NCBI GenBank assembly: GCA_016298065.1
Contig: JAEDDN010000001.1
Location: 1-64,000, forward strand
Length of the DNA stretch: 64,000 bases
Direction of reading: 5' to 3'
Source of the DNA: Oscillospiraceae bacterium
GTDB taxonomy: Bacteria; Bacillota; Clostridia; Oscillospirales; Ruminococcaceae
In this document: positions 31,073 through 39,966 of the stretch, piece by piece
Position numbering within the stretch: position 1 is the stretch's first letter
Layout of the letters: each line of letters begins with the position of its first letter
Notes under the pieces: model-generated
Database searches by the model: none
What the model saw: the letters and a program-made list of their open reading frames with translations, nothing else
Told to the model about the DNA's origin: nothing
Program-made: the position numbers and the translations under genes

Positions 31073-31543
31073 ATGAGCAAAAAGTTAATCGCATATTTTT
31101 CCGCAAGCGGTACTACCGAAACGGTAGCTAAAAATCTCGCAAAAGCGTCGGGTAGTGACCTTTACGAAATAAAGCCCGAAACGCCGTATGAGCGCAAGGA
31201 CTTAAACTGGATGAATCCGCTTTCCAGAAGCACAAAGGAAATGAAAAAGAAAATTAAACCAGCGCTTGCAGATAAAGATGCAAATATATCAGAATACGAT
31301 ACCATCTTTGTCGGATTTCCGATTTGGTGGTATATTGCCCCGACTATTATCAATAGCTTTTTGGAAGCGTATGATTTTAGCGGCAAAAAAATCGTTCTTT
31401 TTGCAACTTCGGGCGGCTCGGGCTTTGGCAATGCTGTCGAAAGCTTAAAGCCGAGTGCTCCGAATGCAGAGATTATCGAGGGCGAAATCTTAAACGGCAA
31501 TCCTGATGAAGCAAAGTTAAAAGCCTTTGCCGATAAATTTTAA
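31073..31543 (+). CDS. Flavodoxin
   Basis: A 156-residue FMN-binding electron carrier of the Flavodoxin_4 type. IAYFSASGTTETVAKNLA (residues 5-22) is the FMN-phosphate loop. FVGFPIWWYIAPTIINSFL contains the Trp that stacks on the flavin, and LFATSGGSGFGNAVESL is the third FMN loop. This type is often linked to oxidative-stress or NADPH-quinone reduction rather than nitrogen fixation. AAAGGAG precedes ATG 31073. It is a single gene with its own promoter and terminator. Confidence 0.92.
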   Translation: MSKKLIAYFSASGTTETVAKNLAKASGSDLYEIKPETPYERKDLNWMNPLSRSTKEMKKKIKPALADKDANISEYDTIFVGFPIWWYIAPTIINSFLEAYDFSGKKIVLFATSGGSGFGNAVESLKPSAPNAEIIEGEILNGNPDEAKLKAFADKF

Positions 31544-31554
31544 TGATAAATTTA

Positions 31555-31588
31555 AAAAGCTGTGCAGACTAAAGTCTGCACAGCTTTT
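31555..31588. terminator. Terminator after flavodoxin
   Basis: AAAAGCTGTGCAGACT and its complement form a long perfect stem ending in TTTT. It lies between convergent genes. Confidence 0.85.
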
Positions 31589-31614
31589 AGTATGGTACTT
31601 TTATAAATTTTATC

Positions 31615-32055
31615 TTATGTTAAGTTTCTTTCCATCGGCACACAGGTAAAAACCTCGCCCTTATAGGCTTTAGTCTCGTCAGCGGTGTAACCGAGCTTTT
31701 TGTAAAAGCCGACCTTTTGCTCTCTGCTGTGAATAACGCTTTTAGTAAAGCCTAATTCCCAAGCCCACTTTTCAGCTTCTCTTACAACAAGCGAGCCTAA
31801 TCCTTTTTGACGGTATTCGCTAAGCACAACTATTCTGCCGAGCATTACAGAGCTTTCGTCTATCGCATAAAGACGGCAGGTGGCGACAGGGAATATCCCG
31901 TCGAGCAAAACTATGTACTTTGTATCGGGCGTGTCGTGCTCGTCAAATTCAGTTTCAAGCGAAATATTATACTTTCTTGCCATCGCCTGAATCCTTACAT
32001 AATATGCGCCTGCCTGTTCGGCAGTTTTTGTAGCCCTTATCACTTTTATATCCAT
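31615..32055 (-). CDS. GNAT family N-acetyltransferase
   Basis: A 146-residue acetyl-CoA-dependent transferase. The acetyl-CoA-binding loop is LSEYRQKGLGSLVVREAEKW (Q/R-x-x-G-x-G/A, about 85-104). FYKKLGYTADE near the end is the other GNAT signature, and VMLGRIVV the central strand. The substrate cannot be read from the sequence. It is a single gene, convergent with flavodoxin. Confidence 0.9.
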   Translation of the reverse strand: MDIKVIRATKTAEQAGAYYVRIQAMARKYNISLETEFDEHDTPDTKYIVLLDGIFPVATCRLYAIDESSVMLGRIVVLSEYRQKGLGSLVVREAEKWAWELGFTKSVIHSREQKVGFYKKLGYTADETKAYKGEVFTCVPMERNLT

Positions 32056-32178
32056 ATTATTTTTCCTTAAAACAATTTTAGTTTAACTATATTTTAATAT
32101 TTTTATCTTTAAAACGCAAATTAAAAATAAAAAGAATATACGGCTTACTGTGGCGCATACTAACGACGAGGTGATAAA

Positions 32179-32454
32179 ATGTCAAAAAAGGGAATGAAAC
32201 GTATAGATAAAACTCATACAAATTTTGGAAACGAACACGCTCCCGTACCTGAAATACAGGGTAAATCAAAGCATACAAAATCGAAAGCAAATCCCATTAT
32301 ATCAGGAACAACAGCTCCCTCTCAAAAGGTTTATCATACCTCTGTACACTCAAATGAAAGACCTATTTCAACGGTGTATAAGGCGATTGATAATGACCTT
32401 GCGAGAGATAACCTTGAAAATGACATTACTGCGGCGGACTTACAAGATTTATAA
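32179..32454 (+). CDS. Conserved hypothetical protein (91 aa)
   Basis: A hydrophilic, mostly disordered protein of 91 residues. It is Lys/Ser/Thr-rich (KKGMKRIDKTHTNFGNEHAP) and has an acidic C terminus (NDLARDNLENDITAADLQDL). No domain is recognised. It has a good ribosome site (CGAGGTGATAAA) and its own terminator, which supports real expression. Such small, charged, disordered proteins in spore formers can be spore-associated, but nothing here shows that. Confidence 0.6.
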   Translation: MSKKGMKRIDKTHTNFGNEHAPVPEIQGKSKHTKSKANPIISGTTAPSQKVYHTSVHSNERPISTVYKAIDNDLARDNLENDITAADLQDL

Positions 32455-32470
32455 AATTAAATAAAAATAA

Positions 32471-32506
32471 AATCGGCTGTCACACTAAATGTCACTGCAG
32501 CCGATT
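32471..32506 (+). terminator. Hairpin terminator
   Basis: AATCGGCTG pairs with CAGCCGATT across an 18-base loop and is followed by AAATTTT. Confidence 0.65.
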
Positions 32507-32587
32507 AAATTTTAAAAATAAACTTGCCACAGCAGTCAAAAAAATTTATAATAAAATTAAAATATAAAGTTAGTCGAGGAGGCAATT

Positions 32588-33109
32588 ATGAAGGATTTTT
32601 TAAAACTTGCAAAGGATAGATATTCTGTACGTCAGTTTGAAAAAGCTCAGATACCAAAAGAGGATATAGAAAAAATAATCGAATCCGCACTTTGCGCTCC
32701 TACAGGCGTCAACAGTCAGCCCTTTAAAATTTGGGCATTTGAGAGCGAGGAGGCAAAAAATAAGCTTTTGTCTTGCACAAAAATGAAGTTTATCGAGCCT
32801 GCAGGTGTGATTTTTGCTGTAGGTGCAGACGAAAATAAAGCGTGGGTAAGACCGTACGACAATAAAAACATAGCAGATATTGACGCCGCAATCGTCACAA
32901 CTCACATGATGCTTGAAATTCACGATTTGGGCTACGGCTCGACATGGATAGGTCATTTTGATGCAGATGCCCTAAAGGAACTTTACCCTCAAATGAAAGG
33001 CTACAGCCTTATTGCTTTATTGCCTGTAGGCAAAATCGCAAAGGACTCAAAGCCCTCCGAAAGACACACTTTAAGTAAGTCTAAAGAGGAACTTATCGAA
33101 AAGCTTTAA
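32588..33109 (+). CDS. Nitroreductase family protein
   Basis: An FMN-dependent oxidoreductase of 173 residues. RYSVRQFEKAQIP (residues 11-23) is the N-terminal FMN-binding motif, CAPTGVNSQPFKIW follows, and LGYGSTWIGHFD then LPVGKIAKDSKPSERH complete the family pattern. It probably reduces quinones or nitro compounds with NAD(P)H; the physiological substrate is unknown. TCGAGGAGG precedes ATG 32588. It is intact, unlike the nitroreductase pseudogene at 18712. A P-type ATPase with riboswitch follows as a separate unit. Confidence 0.92.
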   Translation: MKDFLKLAKDRYSVRQFEKAQIPKEDIEKIIESALCAPTGVNSQPFKIWAFESEEAKNKLLSCTKMKFIEPAGVIFAVGADENKAWVRPYDNKNIADIDAAIVTTHMMLEIHDLGYGSTWIGHFDADALKELYPQMKGYSLIALLPVGKIAKDSKPSERHTLSKSKEELIEKL

Positions 33110-33119
33110 AGCTCGGTTG

Positions 33120-33148
33120 TTGACAAATCTTACAAATAATGCTAATAT
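33120..33148 (+). promoter_or_regulatory. Promoter of the riboswitch-controlled ATPase gene
   Basis: Consensus TTGACA-N17-TAATAT starts just after the nitroreductase stop and about 15 bases before the riboswitch aptamer. Confidence 0.8.
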
Positions 33149-33162
33149 ATAAATGTAAAATT

Positions 33163-33290
33163 TCCCGTGGGGGAGTAGCAAGCGCATTTTAATGCGTAGC
33201 AAGTCAACAGACTCGGCCGTATATTACACGGTCTGGCTTGTTTTAAATTGCGAGACTCATGTATAACTTTAAAGCTATACATGACAATGT
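33163..33290 (+). promoter_or_regulatory. yybP-ykoY (manganese) riboswitch
   Basis: Two hallmark sequences are present: GGGGGAGTAGC (33169-33179) and TTGCGAGACTCATG (33248-33261), the two loops that form the Mn2+ site in this aptamer class. GCGCATTTTAATGCG and the CCGTATATTACACGG hairpin lie between them, and CATGTATA/TATACATG follows. A terminator hairpin comes next at 33303. The class senses Mn2+ and turns on metal exporters; here it precedes a P-type ATPase. Motifs are seen; ligand and mechanism are from the family. Confidence 0.85.
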
Positions 33291-33302
33291 GTTTAAAACT
33301 TC

Positions 33303-33341
33303 ACTCAGGTATAGCTAAATGCTGTGCCTGAGTTTTTATTT
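33303..33341 (+). terminator. Riboswitch expression-platform terminator
   Basis: ACTCAGG ... CCTGAGT with inner AGC/GCT is followed by TTTTTATTTTA, 38 bases before the ATPase start. It would be disrupted when the aptamer is bound. Confidence 0.8.
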
Positions 33342-33378
33342 TACTTAGGTTTTCAAATAAAAAAAGGAGAGCATATAT

Positions 33379-36015
33379 ATGAAATATTATTGCGAAGACA
33401 AAAGCGCAGTACTAAAAGAGCTTGACGCTTCGGCTGACGGACTTACCTCCCAGAAAGCGCAAAAAAGGCTCGAACAATACGGCAAAAACCGCCTTGAAGC
33501 AGAAAAGGGCAAACCTATTATATTGCGCTTTTTTGAGCAGATGGCAGACCCTATGATAATTATTCTTTTGGTTGCCGCCTTAATAAGCGGTATACTTGCC
33601 GTGGCGCAAAACGACAGCTTTGCCGACGTTATCATTATTCTCATAGTGGTTATAGTAAATGCGGTTTTGGGCGTTTATCAGGAAAGTAAGGCCGAGAAAG
33701 CAATAGAGGCTTTACAGGAAATGTCTGCTGCGACCTCAAAGGTACTTCGTGACGGCAATCTTTTAACCGTTCCCAGCGAAGATTTGGTAATAGGGGATAT
33801 AGTATTGCTCGAAGCAGGCGACGCAGTTCCTGCCGACGCAAGAATTTTGCAAAGTGCAAGCTTAAAGGTTGAAGAGTCGGCACTTACAGGTGAATCGGTA
33901 CCGGTAAGCAAGTTTATAGATATTATAAACTTAAAGGAGAACCAAAAGGACGTTCCGCTCGGCGACCGCAAGAATATGGTTTATATGGGTAGTACGGTTG
34001 TGTACGGACGTGCTACAGTTGTTGTTACCGCTACCGGTATGGATACCGAAATGGGTAAAATCGCAGGTGCTCTTTCCCAGGCAAAGCAGGGCGAAACACC
34101 GCTTCAGATAAAATTAGGTCAGCTTTCAAAGGTGCTTACATGGCTTGTGCTTGCAATATGTGTTATCGTTTTCGGAGTACAGCTTTTAAGAGCAGGCGGG
34201 CTCGATTTTGAGCTTGTTTTAAATTCCTTTATGATTGCCGTGTCGCTGGCGGTTGCGGCTATACCCGAGGGACTTGTTGCGGTTGTTACCGTAGTGCTGT
34301 CTATCGGCGTTACAAATATGTCTAAGCGAAATGCGATTATACGTCGCCTTACCGCTGTAGAAACTCTCGGTTGCGCTCAGATTATCTGCTCTGATAAAAC
34401 AGGTACGCTAACCCAGAATAAAATGACCGTTGTAGACTTTTTCGGCGAGGACGAAAAAAAGCTTGCCGTGGCTATGGCGCTTTGCAGTGACGCCGAATTA
34501 AACGAGGACCAAACCGTTACGGGCGAGCCTACCGAAGCCGCTTTAGTGGTGTGGGCAAATAAACTCGGAATGGACAAGCTAAGCCTAAAGGCAAAATACC
34601 TGCGTTGTGGCGAAGCACCGTTTGACTCTGCAAGAAAGATGATGTCAACCGTACACACTTCTGAGTCCGGTTTTATTCAGTACACAAAGGGTGCGCCGGA
34701 CGTAGTAGTAAATAAGTGTGCTTATTATTTAAAAGACGGCGATATAGTGCCGATGGACGACGAGTATAGAAATAAGATTTTATCCGCTAACAAAGCTATG
34801 GCAGACAGGGCGCTCAGAGTGCTTGCCTGCGCACAGCGTGTTTGGGATAATAAACCGCAAAATTATGAGCCTCAAACGCTTGAAAACGAGCTTTGCTTTA
34901 TGGGACTTTGCGGAATGATAGACCCTGTTCGCCCCGAGGTACAGGACGCTATCACCGAATGCAGACAGGCAGGCATAAGACCGATTATGATTACAGGCGA
35001 CCACATTGATACTGCGGTTGCTATTGCAAAAGAGCTCGGCATACTTTCTTCGGGTATGAAGGCGATAACAGGCAGCGAGCTTGATGATATAAGCGACGAG
35101 GAATTTGATAAGGAAATTAAAAATATAAGCGTTTATGCTCGTGTTCAGCCGGAGCATAAGACGAGAATTGTTAACACTTGGCGCAAGGCAGGCTATGTTA
35201 CTGCTATGACAGGCGACGGTGTTAACGATGCGCCTTCTATTAAATCTGCCGATATAGGCGTGGGTATGGGAATAACGGGTACCGACGTAACCAAAAATGT
35301 CGCCGATATGGTTTTGGCAGACGACAACTTTGCAACCATTGTCGGAGCAGTAGAAGAGGGCAGACGTATTTATGACAACATCAGAAAGTCAATTCAGTTT
35401 TTGTTAGGCTCAAACATCAGCGAGGTACTCGGTATATTTATCGCAACGCTCTTAGGCTTTACTCTTTTGAAGCCGGTTCACCTTTTGTGGATAAACCTTG
35501 TTACCGACTGTTTCCCGGCACTTGCGCTCGGAATGGAACGTGCCGAGCCCGACATTATGAAACGTAAGCCCCGTAGTGCAAAAGCAGGTATTTTTGCCGA
35601 CGGTATGGGCTTTGACATTATATATCAGGGTGTGTTTGTAACTATATTAGTGCTTATTTCATACTTTATAGGAAGCTTTTTTGAAAACGGCGTATGGTCG
35701 CTTCAAAATAGTCTCCACGGCACTACAATGGCGTTTCTTACAATGTCTATGGCAGAGATTTTCCACAGCTTAAATATGCGCTCGCAACGAGGAAGTATCT
35801 TTAAGCTTCACACAAAAAACAAAATGCTTATTTTATCGACAATAGGCTCGCTTATAGCTACAACGATTGTATGCGAGATACCTTTGCTTGCCTCGGCATT
35901 TGAATTTACCGCCGTAGGAATTAAGGAATACGCTGTAGCGATTGCACTCGGATTTTTAATTATTCCGCTTGTAGAAACAGTAAAGCTTATTCAGAGAAAA
36001 GTCATTAAAAAGTAA
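33379..36015 (+). CDS. Cation-translocating P-type ATPase (Ca2+-ATPase type; probable Mn2+/Ca2+ exporter)
   Basis: An 878-residue P2-type ATPase in the cell membrane. The N-terminal cation-transporter domain is DGLTSQKAQKRLEQYGKNRL. LTGESVPV is the actuator loop. AAIPEGL in helix 4 is the ion-binding motif. CSDKTGTLTQNKM carries the phosphorylated Asp, and TGDGVNDAPSIKSADIG is the hinge. The C-terminal cation ATPase domain follows. The sequence class is PMCA/SERCA-like. The manganese-type riboswitch upstream suggests that Mn2+ export is a main job, as for riboswitch-linked YoaB-type pumps. AAAGGAGAG precedes ATG 33379. Confidence 0.93.
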   Translation: MKYYCEDKSAVLKELDASADGLTSQKAQKRLEQYGKNRLEAEKGKPIILRFFEQMADPMIIILLVAALISGILAVAQNDSFADVIIILIVVIVNAVLGVYQESKAEKAIEALQEMSAATSKVLRDGNLLTVPSEDLVIGDIVLLEAGDAVPADARILQSASLKVEESALTGESVPVSKFIDIINLKENQKDVPLGDRKNMVYMGSTVVYGRATVVVTATGMDTEMGKIAGALSQAKQGETPLQIKLGQLSKVLTWLVLAICVIVFGVQLLRAGGLDFELVLNSFMIAVSLAVAAIPEGLVAVVTVVLSIGVTNMSKRNAIIRRLTAVETLGCAQIICSDKTGTLTQNKMTVVDFFGEDEKKLAVAMALCSDAELNEDQTVTGEPTEAALVVWANKLGMDKLSLKAKYLRCGEAPFDSARKMMSTVHTSESGFIQYTKGAPDVVVNKCAYYLKDGDIVPMDDEYRNKILSANKAMADRALRVLACAQRVWDNKPQNYEPQTLENELCFMGLCGMIDPVRPEVQDAITECRQAGIRPIMITGDHIDTAVAIAKELGILSSGMKAITGSELDDISDEEFDKEIKNISVYARVQPEHKTRIVNTWRKAGYVTAMTGDGVNDAPSIKSADIGVGMGITGTDVTKNVADMVLADDNFATIVGAVEEGRRIYDNIRKSIQFLLGSNISEVLGIFIATLLGFTLLKPVHLLWINLVTDCFPALALGMERAEPDIMKRKPRSAKAGIFADGMGFDIIYQGVFVTILVLISYFIGSFFENGVWSLQNSLHGTTMAFLTMSMAEIFHSLNMRSQRGSIFKLHTKNKMLILSTIGSLIATTIVCEIPLLASAFEFTAVGIKEYAVAIALGFLIIPLVETVKLIQRKVIKK

Positions 36016-36027
36016 GTAAAAATAAGA

Positions 36028-36070
36028 AAGCTCTCCGCCGACTAAGTCGGCGGAGAGCTTATTTTTTATT
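36028..36070. terminator. Terminator after the P-type ATPase
   Basis: AAGCTCTCCGCCGACT and its complement form a 16-bp GC-rich stem, followed by ATTTTTTATT. It lies between convergent genes. Confidence 0.95.
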
Positions 36071-36078
36071 CGTTAAAA

Positions 36079-36390
36079 TTATTTTGACAAAAGTCGATTT
36101 GCCATATTGACAAGTGCGTTTAGGTCATCGTCAGACATATTTTTGGTAAGAGAATATAGCTTTTGGGCTAATGCCGGATTTTCAATTTGTTCGTCAAAAA
36201 ACTCTTTTGGAGTTACGCCCAAATAATCGCAAATGTATAAGAATTCGGACATTGACGGCAACGCTTTGCCGGACGTAATACTACGAATATAACTGTTGCT
36301 GTGCCCTAAATCTAAACTCATACGATATTCGGATACATTCTTTTTTATTCTCAATGTGGTAATTCTTTCAGGAATAAATTTTTCATTCAC
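36079..36390 (-). CDS. XRE-family regulator
   Basis: A 103-residue protein. The GTG start at 36390 has AGAGGTGATT upstream. The HTH is at about residues 10-65 (ITTLRIKKNVSEYRMSLDLGHSNSY is the helix region, then SMSEFLYICDYLGVTPKEFF). A C-terminal helix (LTKNMSDDDLNALVNMANRLL) is a probable dimerisation part. It is the first of three XRE genes in a small accessory patch; the target is unknown. Confidence 0.85.
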   Translation of the reverse strand: MNEKFIPERITTLRIKKNVSEYRMSLDLGHSNSYIRSITSGKALPSMSEFLYICDYLGVTPKEFFDEQIENPALAQKLYSLTKNMSDDDLNALVNMANRLLSK

Positions 36391-36435
36391 GATTTAATCA
36401 CCTCTTTAACGGTAAAAATTATTTATATAACCGTT

Positions 36436-36711
36436 TTATTTACCGTTTTTCATCACTTTATCGGGAAATACTGACGCATCAATTAAATCTTTCGGATCAA
36501 CCTCTAAAGCGTCTGCGATATCAAAGAAAACCTCAAGTGAAAATCCACGAGCTAATCTTGGTGCTTCTATAACACTTATCAGAGAACGGCTTACACCTGC
36601 TTTTTCAGCTAATTTTTCCTGAGATAAACCTCTGATTTTACGCAAGGTAGAAATAGCTATACCAAGCTGAATAAACCTATCACGATTTTTAAAACTTACT
36701 TCGACGGACAT
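36436..36711 (-). CDS. XRE-family regulator
   Basis: A 91-residue HTH protein (GIAISTLRKIRGLSQEKLAE then KAGVSRSLISVIEAP). It ends FDIADALEVDPKDLI, typical of XRE proteins. It is encoded 45 bases upstream of the other XRE gene on the same strand, perhaps co-transcribed, and is divergent from the SLOG-like gene at 36858, which it may control. Confidence 0.87.
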   Translation of the reverse strand: MSVEVSFKNRDRFIQLGIAISTLRKIRGLSQEKLAEKAGVSRSLISVIEAPRLARGFSLEVFFDIADALEVDPKDLIDASVFPDKVMKNGK

Positions 36712-36857
36712 AAAAATCCCTTTCTTTTTAGAACTTTATTTAATTATAGGTTCAAGAAAATTTTAATGCAGTATTTATATATAAGCACTTGACTAAATTA
36801 GAAAGCATAAATATAATATTTGTATAAATATGATTGTTATTAAAGAAGAGTGATTTT

Positions 36858-37343
36858 ATGCTGGATATTTTTACTGTTAGTTTTTTTGGGCACAGATATA
36901 TTGAGGATTTAATTATATTAGAAATATTAGAACAAAAGGTTGAGAAAATAATAAGTGAACTTATTAACACAAAGGAATATGTTGAATTTTTAGTTGGGCG
37001 TGACGGCGAATTTGACCAAATTGTTTCTTCGGCTATTATTCGTTCAAAACGTGATGTGTTTGACGGCAATAGCTATCATGTATGTGTGTTACCATATACG
37101 AGAGCTGAATACACCAAAAATACAGAGGCATTTGATAAATATTATGATGAAGTGGAGATATGTGAAGAATCCTCTAAGGCACATCCAAAAGGCGCAATAC
37201 AGATTAGAAATCGTAGTATGGTAGATAGGGCAGACCTTTGTATCTTTTATGTCAAAAGAAATAAAGGCGGAGCGTGGCAAACCTTTAACTATGCAAAAAA
37301 ACAAGGCAAGGTATGTATAAACCTTGCCGATAATGTATTTTAA
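36858..37343 (+). CDS. SLOG/DUF1273-like nucleotide-binding protein
   Basis: A 161-residue protein. The N terminus VSFFGHRYIED is the G-H-R motif of DUF1273/YspA-like SLOG proteins. Later come EFLVGRDGEFDQIVSSAI, VLPYTRAEYTKN and RADLCIFYVKRNKGGAWQTFNYAKKQGK (split by its conserved GGA-x-Q-T element), all typical of Rossmann-like SLOG folds that bind nucleotide ligands. Such proteins often sit in phage or defence settings. ATG 36858 is used, with AGAGTG upstream; the frame starts at 36834 without support. It is flanked by XRE genes. Confidence 0.75.
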   Translation: MLDIFTVSFFGHRYIEDLIILEILEQKVEKIISELINTKEYVEFLVGRDGEFDQIVSSAIIRSKRDVFDGNSYHVCVLPYTRAEYTKNTEAFDKYYDEVEICEESSKAHPKGAIQIRNRSMVDRADLCIFYVKRNKGGAWQTFNYAKKQGKVCINLADNVF

Positions 37344-37362
37344 TTTCTATAAAAAACGTTAA

Positions 37363-37395
37363 AACGCACCTTTGATAGAATATCAAAGGTGCGTT
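37363..37395. terminator. Bidirectional terminator
   Basis: AACGCACCTTTGATA with loop GAA and its perfect complement, followed by ATTATTTTTTA. It lies between convergent genes. Confidence 0.9.
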
Positions 37396-37403
37396 ATTAT
37401 TTT

Positions 37404-37631
37404 TTATTCACTTCGAGGGTAGGGCGCTTTTTCGTCGGTTAATCCTGCCAAATAATCCATACTCGTTCCCAACGCAACAGCAATTCTTCGGCATTGTTCA
37501 AAGGTATAATATCTTTTGCCGTTTTCAATTTTTGAATAATCGCTTTGGTCGATACCTGTTAAATGTTGCATTTTAATTTGCGTATAACCTTTTTGAGTGC
37601 GTAATCGTTTAAGTCTTAAATTATCATTCAT
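37404..37631 (-). CDS. Small XRE-family regulator
   Basis: A 75-residue HTH protein: LKRLRTQKGYTQIKMQHLTG, IDQSDYSKIENGKRYYTFEQ and the common SMDYLAGLTDE end. The ATG at 37631 follows GGTGATA. It is the third XRE gene of the accessory patch and lies 19 bases downstream of the parC-type gene start side, but as a separate minus-strand unit after it in the direction of transcription. Confidence 0.82.
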   Translation of the reverse strand: MNDNLRLKRLRTQKGYTQIKMQHLTGIDQSDYSKIENGKRYYTFEQCRRIAVALGTSMDYLAGLTDEKAPYPRSE

Positions 37632-37649
37632 AATTATCACCGATTTACC

Positions 37650-39881
37650 TTAAAGCATAAGCTGTTCGCCTAAATCCTCGTTTCTTATAATCGCTCCGAC
37701 CGACGGTAAGGTCTTTGTCCTGAAGCGATGAGCGTTTGCGATAGTGTCAGCCTTAAATAGCTCTACCGACTCAATAAAGTCGTTTTTCTTTAAGGTTAAA
37801 ACCGAAACGCCCTGAGTGTTTCGGGTAGTCTTTTCGCTTATAAGCGCAGGGTTAAAAATAAGTCTGCGCTTATTGTTGGTGGTAAATACATATTCCTCAT
37901 TACCGCTGTATTCAAAAATATCGATAAGCCCGAATTTATCGCAGTATGCGTTTGATAATTTTTTGCGCTTTGTCTTGGTTTCGTATGCGCTAAGAGGCAC
38001 CTTTGCAACCTTGCCGTTATCAAAGAAAAACAGTAAAATTTTGCTGTAATCCTTTGTGACAATCATTGTGACAACCTTTTCGCCCTCGTCAAAGCCAAGC
38101 TTTGCAGGGATATAGTCGCCCAGCACGCTTGCCTTTGTGTCGTCAAACTCGTAGGCAAAAGCCTTATAAACCTGACTTTTGTCGGTGAAGAAAAGAAGCT
38201 GTGCGTCAGCGGTGGTTTCAACGTGTATTTTAATGTTGTCGTTTTCCTTTAGCTTGTGCTCGCTGCTCATTCTAAGCGACTGCGGAGTTATCTTTTTAAA
38301 ATATCCCTCGCTTGTTAAGAAAAGATTTACCGCATAGTTAGGCACTTCTTCGGGCTCTTCCTCATACTGAGTGTTGTCCGAGAATAAAATCATACTCTGG
38401 CGTGGCTTTGAGTGCTTTGCTATAACGTCCTTTAATTCGGAGATTATAATGGCCTTTACCTTTTTGGCGGAGGCTAAAATTTCCTCCATTTCGGCAATCT
38501 CTTTTGTTAAATCGCTTATGTCCTGAGTGCGCTTTAAAATGTATTCACGGTTTAAGTGGCGAAGCTTTATCTCAGCGACATATTCAGCCTGAACCTCGTC
38601 GATACCGAAGCCTATCATAAGGTTCATAACAACCTCTTTTTCCTCTTCGGTTTCTCTTACGATTTTTATCGCCTTGTCAATATCGAGAATAATGCGCTCC
38701 AAGCCTTTTAACAGGTGAAGTCTTTCTTTTTTCTTGTTTAAATCAAAATAAACTCTGCGCTTAATACATTCGGTACGGAAAGCTATCCATTCGGATAAAA
38801 TTTCTCTTATGCCCATAACCTTAGGCTGACCTGCGATAAGCACATTGAAGTTTGCCGAAAAATTATCCTGTAGCGGAGTCATTTTAAATAATTTTTGCAT
38901 AAACTTGTCGGGGTCTACCGCACGTTTTAAGTCAATGGTGAGCTTAAGTCCCGAAAGGTCGGTTTCATCTCTCATATCGGAGATTTCTCTAATCTTATTT
39001 TGCTTTATAAGCTCAACGATTTTATCCATTATGGCTTCAACCGTTGTTGTCGGCGGTATTTGGGTTATTTCAATGCAGTTTAACGCCTTGTCGTATTGAT
39101 ATTTACTGCGTACCTTAATACTGCCTCTGCCGGTTTCGTAAATCTGCTTAAAGGCGTTTTGGTCGTATAATATATATCCTCCGCCTGCAAAGTCAGGGCC
39201 CTGCAGAGTTTCCGATATATTAAAATTATCGTCCTTTATAAGACCTATTGTGGTTTCACAGATTTCTTTTAGGTTAAAAGGACAGATACAGCTTGCCATA
39301 GAAACGGCGATACCTACGTTTGAGTTTACCAAAATCGACGGGAACGAAGCAGGTAAAAGGGTAGGCTCGGTGGTGGAGTTATCATAGTTTGGGATAAAGT
39401 CAACGGTATCCTTGTCAATATCCTTAAAAAACTCGTTGCAGATTGGGTCGAGCTTTGCTTCGGTATAACGTGAAGCCGCATAAGCCATATCCCTTGAATA
39501 AGCCTTACCGAAGTTACCCTTTGAGTCAATATAAGGGTGTAAAAGGGCTTCGTATCCACGGGAAAGCCTTACCATAGTTTCGTAAATGGCAGCGTCGCCG
39601 TGAGGGTTTAAACGCATAGTTTGTCCGACTATGTTTGCGGATTTTGTCTTTTCGCCTGTTAATAAGCCCATTTTGTACATTGTATAAAGAAGCTTTCTGT
39701 GAGAGGGCTTAAAGCCGTCTATTTCGGGCAAGGCTCTCGAAACAATAACACTCATAGCGTAAGGCATATAGTTAGACTGTATTGTTTCGGTAATAGGTTG
39801 CTCTACAACTATGCCGCCGCCCTCTATGTAGGCGTCGGAATTTACCTTTTTGGGTGTGGTTTCTTTTTTGCTTTTTGCCAT
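37650..39881 (-). CDS. Type IIA topoisomerase subunit A (ParC/GyrA family)
   Basis: DNA-cleaving subunit of a gyrase/topoisomerase IV-type enzyme, 743 residues from ATG 39881. YAMSVIVSRALPEIDGFKPS is the start of the breakage-reunion domain. MAYAASRYTEAKL contains the catalytic Arg-Tyr pair. The C-terminal part has beta-propeller blades, but no GyrA box (QRRGGKG) is seen, so a ParC-like, non-supercoiling role is more likely. The length is short for either family. It forms a pair with the B-subunit gene 85 bases upstream. It could be the cell's topo IV or a third, lineage-specific enzyme. Confidence 0.88.
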   Translation of the reverse strand: MAKSKKETTPKKVNSDAYIEGGGIVVEQPITETIQSNYMPYAMSVIVSRALPEIDGFKPSHRKLLYTMYKMGLLTGEKTKSANIVGQTMRLNPHGDAAIYETMVRLSRGYEALLHPYIDSKGNFGKAYSRDMAYAASRYTEAKLDPICNEFFKDIDKDTVDFIPNYDNSTTEPTLLPASFPSILVNSNVGIAVSMASCICPFNLKEICETTIGLIKDDNFNISETLQGPDFAGGGYILYDQNAFKQIYETGRGSIKVRSKYQYDKALNCIEITQIPPTTTVEAIMDKIVELIKQNKIREISDMRDETDLSGLKLTIDLKRAVDPDKFMQKLFKMTPLQDNFSANFNVLIAGQPKVMGIREILSEWIAFRTECIKRRVYFDLNKKKERLHLLKGLERIILDIDKAIKIVRETEEEKEVVMNLMIGFGIDEVQAEYVAEIKLRHLNREYILKRTQDISDLTKEIAEMEEILASAKKVKAIIISELKDVIAKHSKPRQSMILFSDNTQYEEEPEEVPNYAVNLFLTSEGYFKKITPQSLRMSSEHKLKENDNIKIHVETTADAQLLFFTDKSQVYKAFAYEFDDTKASVLGDYIPAKLGFDEGEKVVTMIVTKDYSKILLFFFDNGKVAKVPLSAYETKTKRKKLSNAYCDKFGLIDIFEYSGNEEYVFTTNNKRRLIFNPALISEKTTRNTQGVSVLTLKKNDFIESVELFKADTIANAHRFRTKTLPSVGAIIRNEDLGEQLML

Positions 39882-39966
39882 AATAATCACCGTAAGTAAG
39901 ACCGTTTTCTTTGCGGTCACCGCTTTTGTGGCAAGCGGTAAGCCAAAGTATTATTTTAAGTTTATT

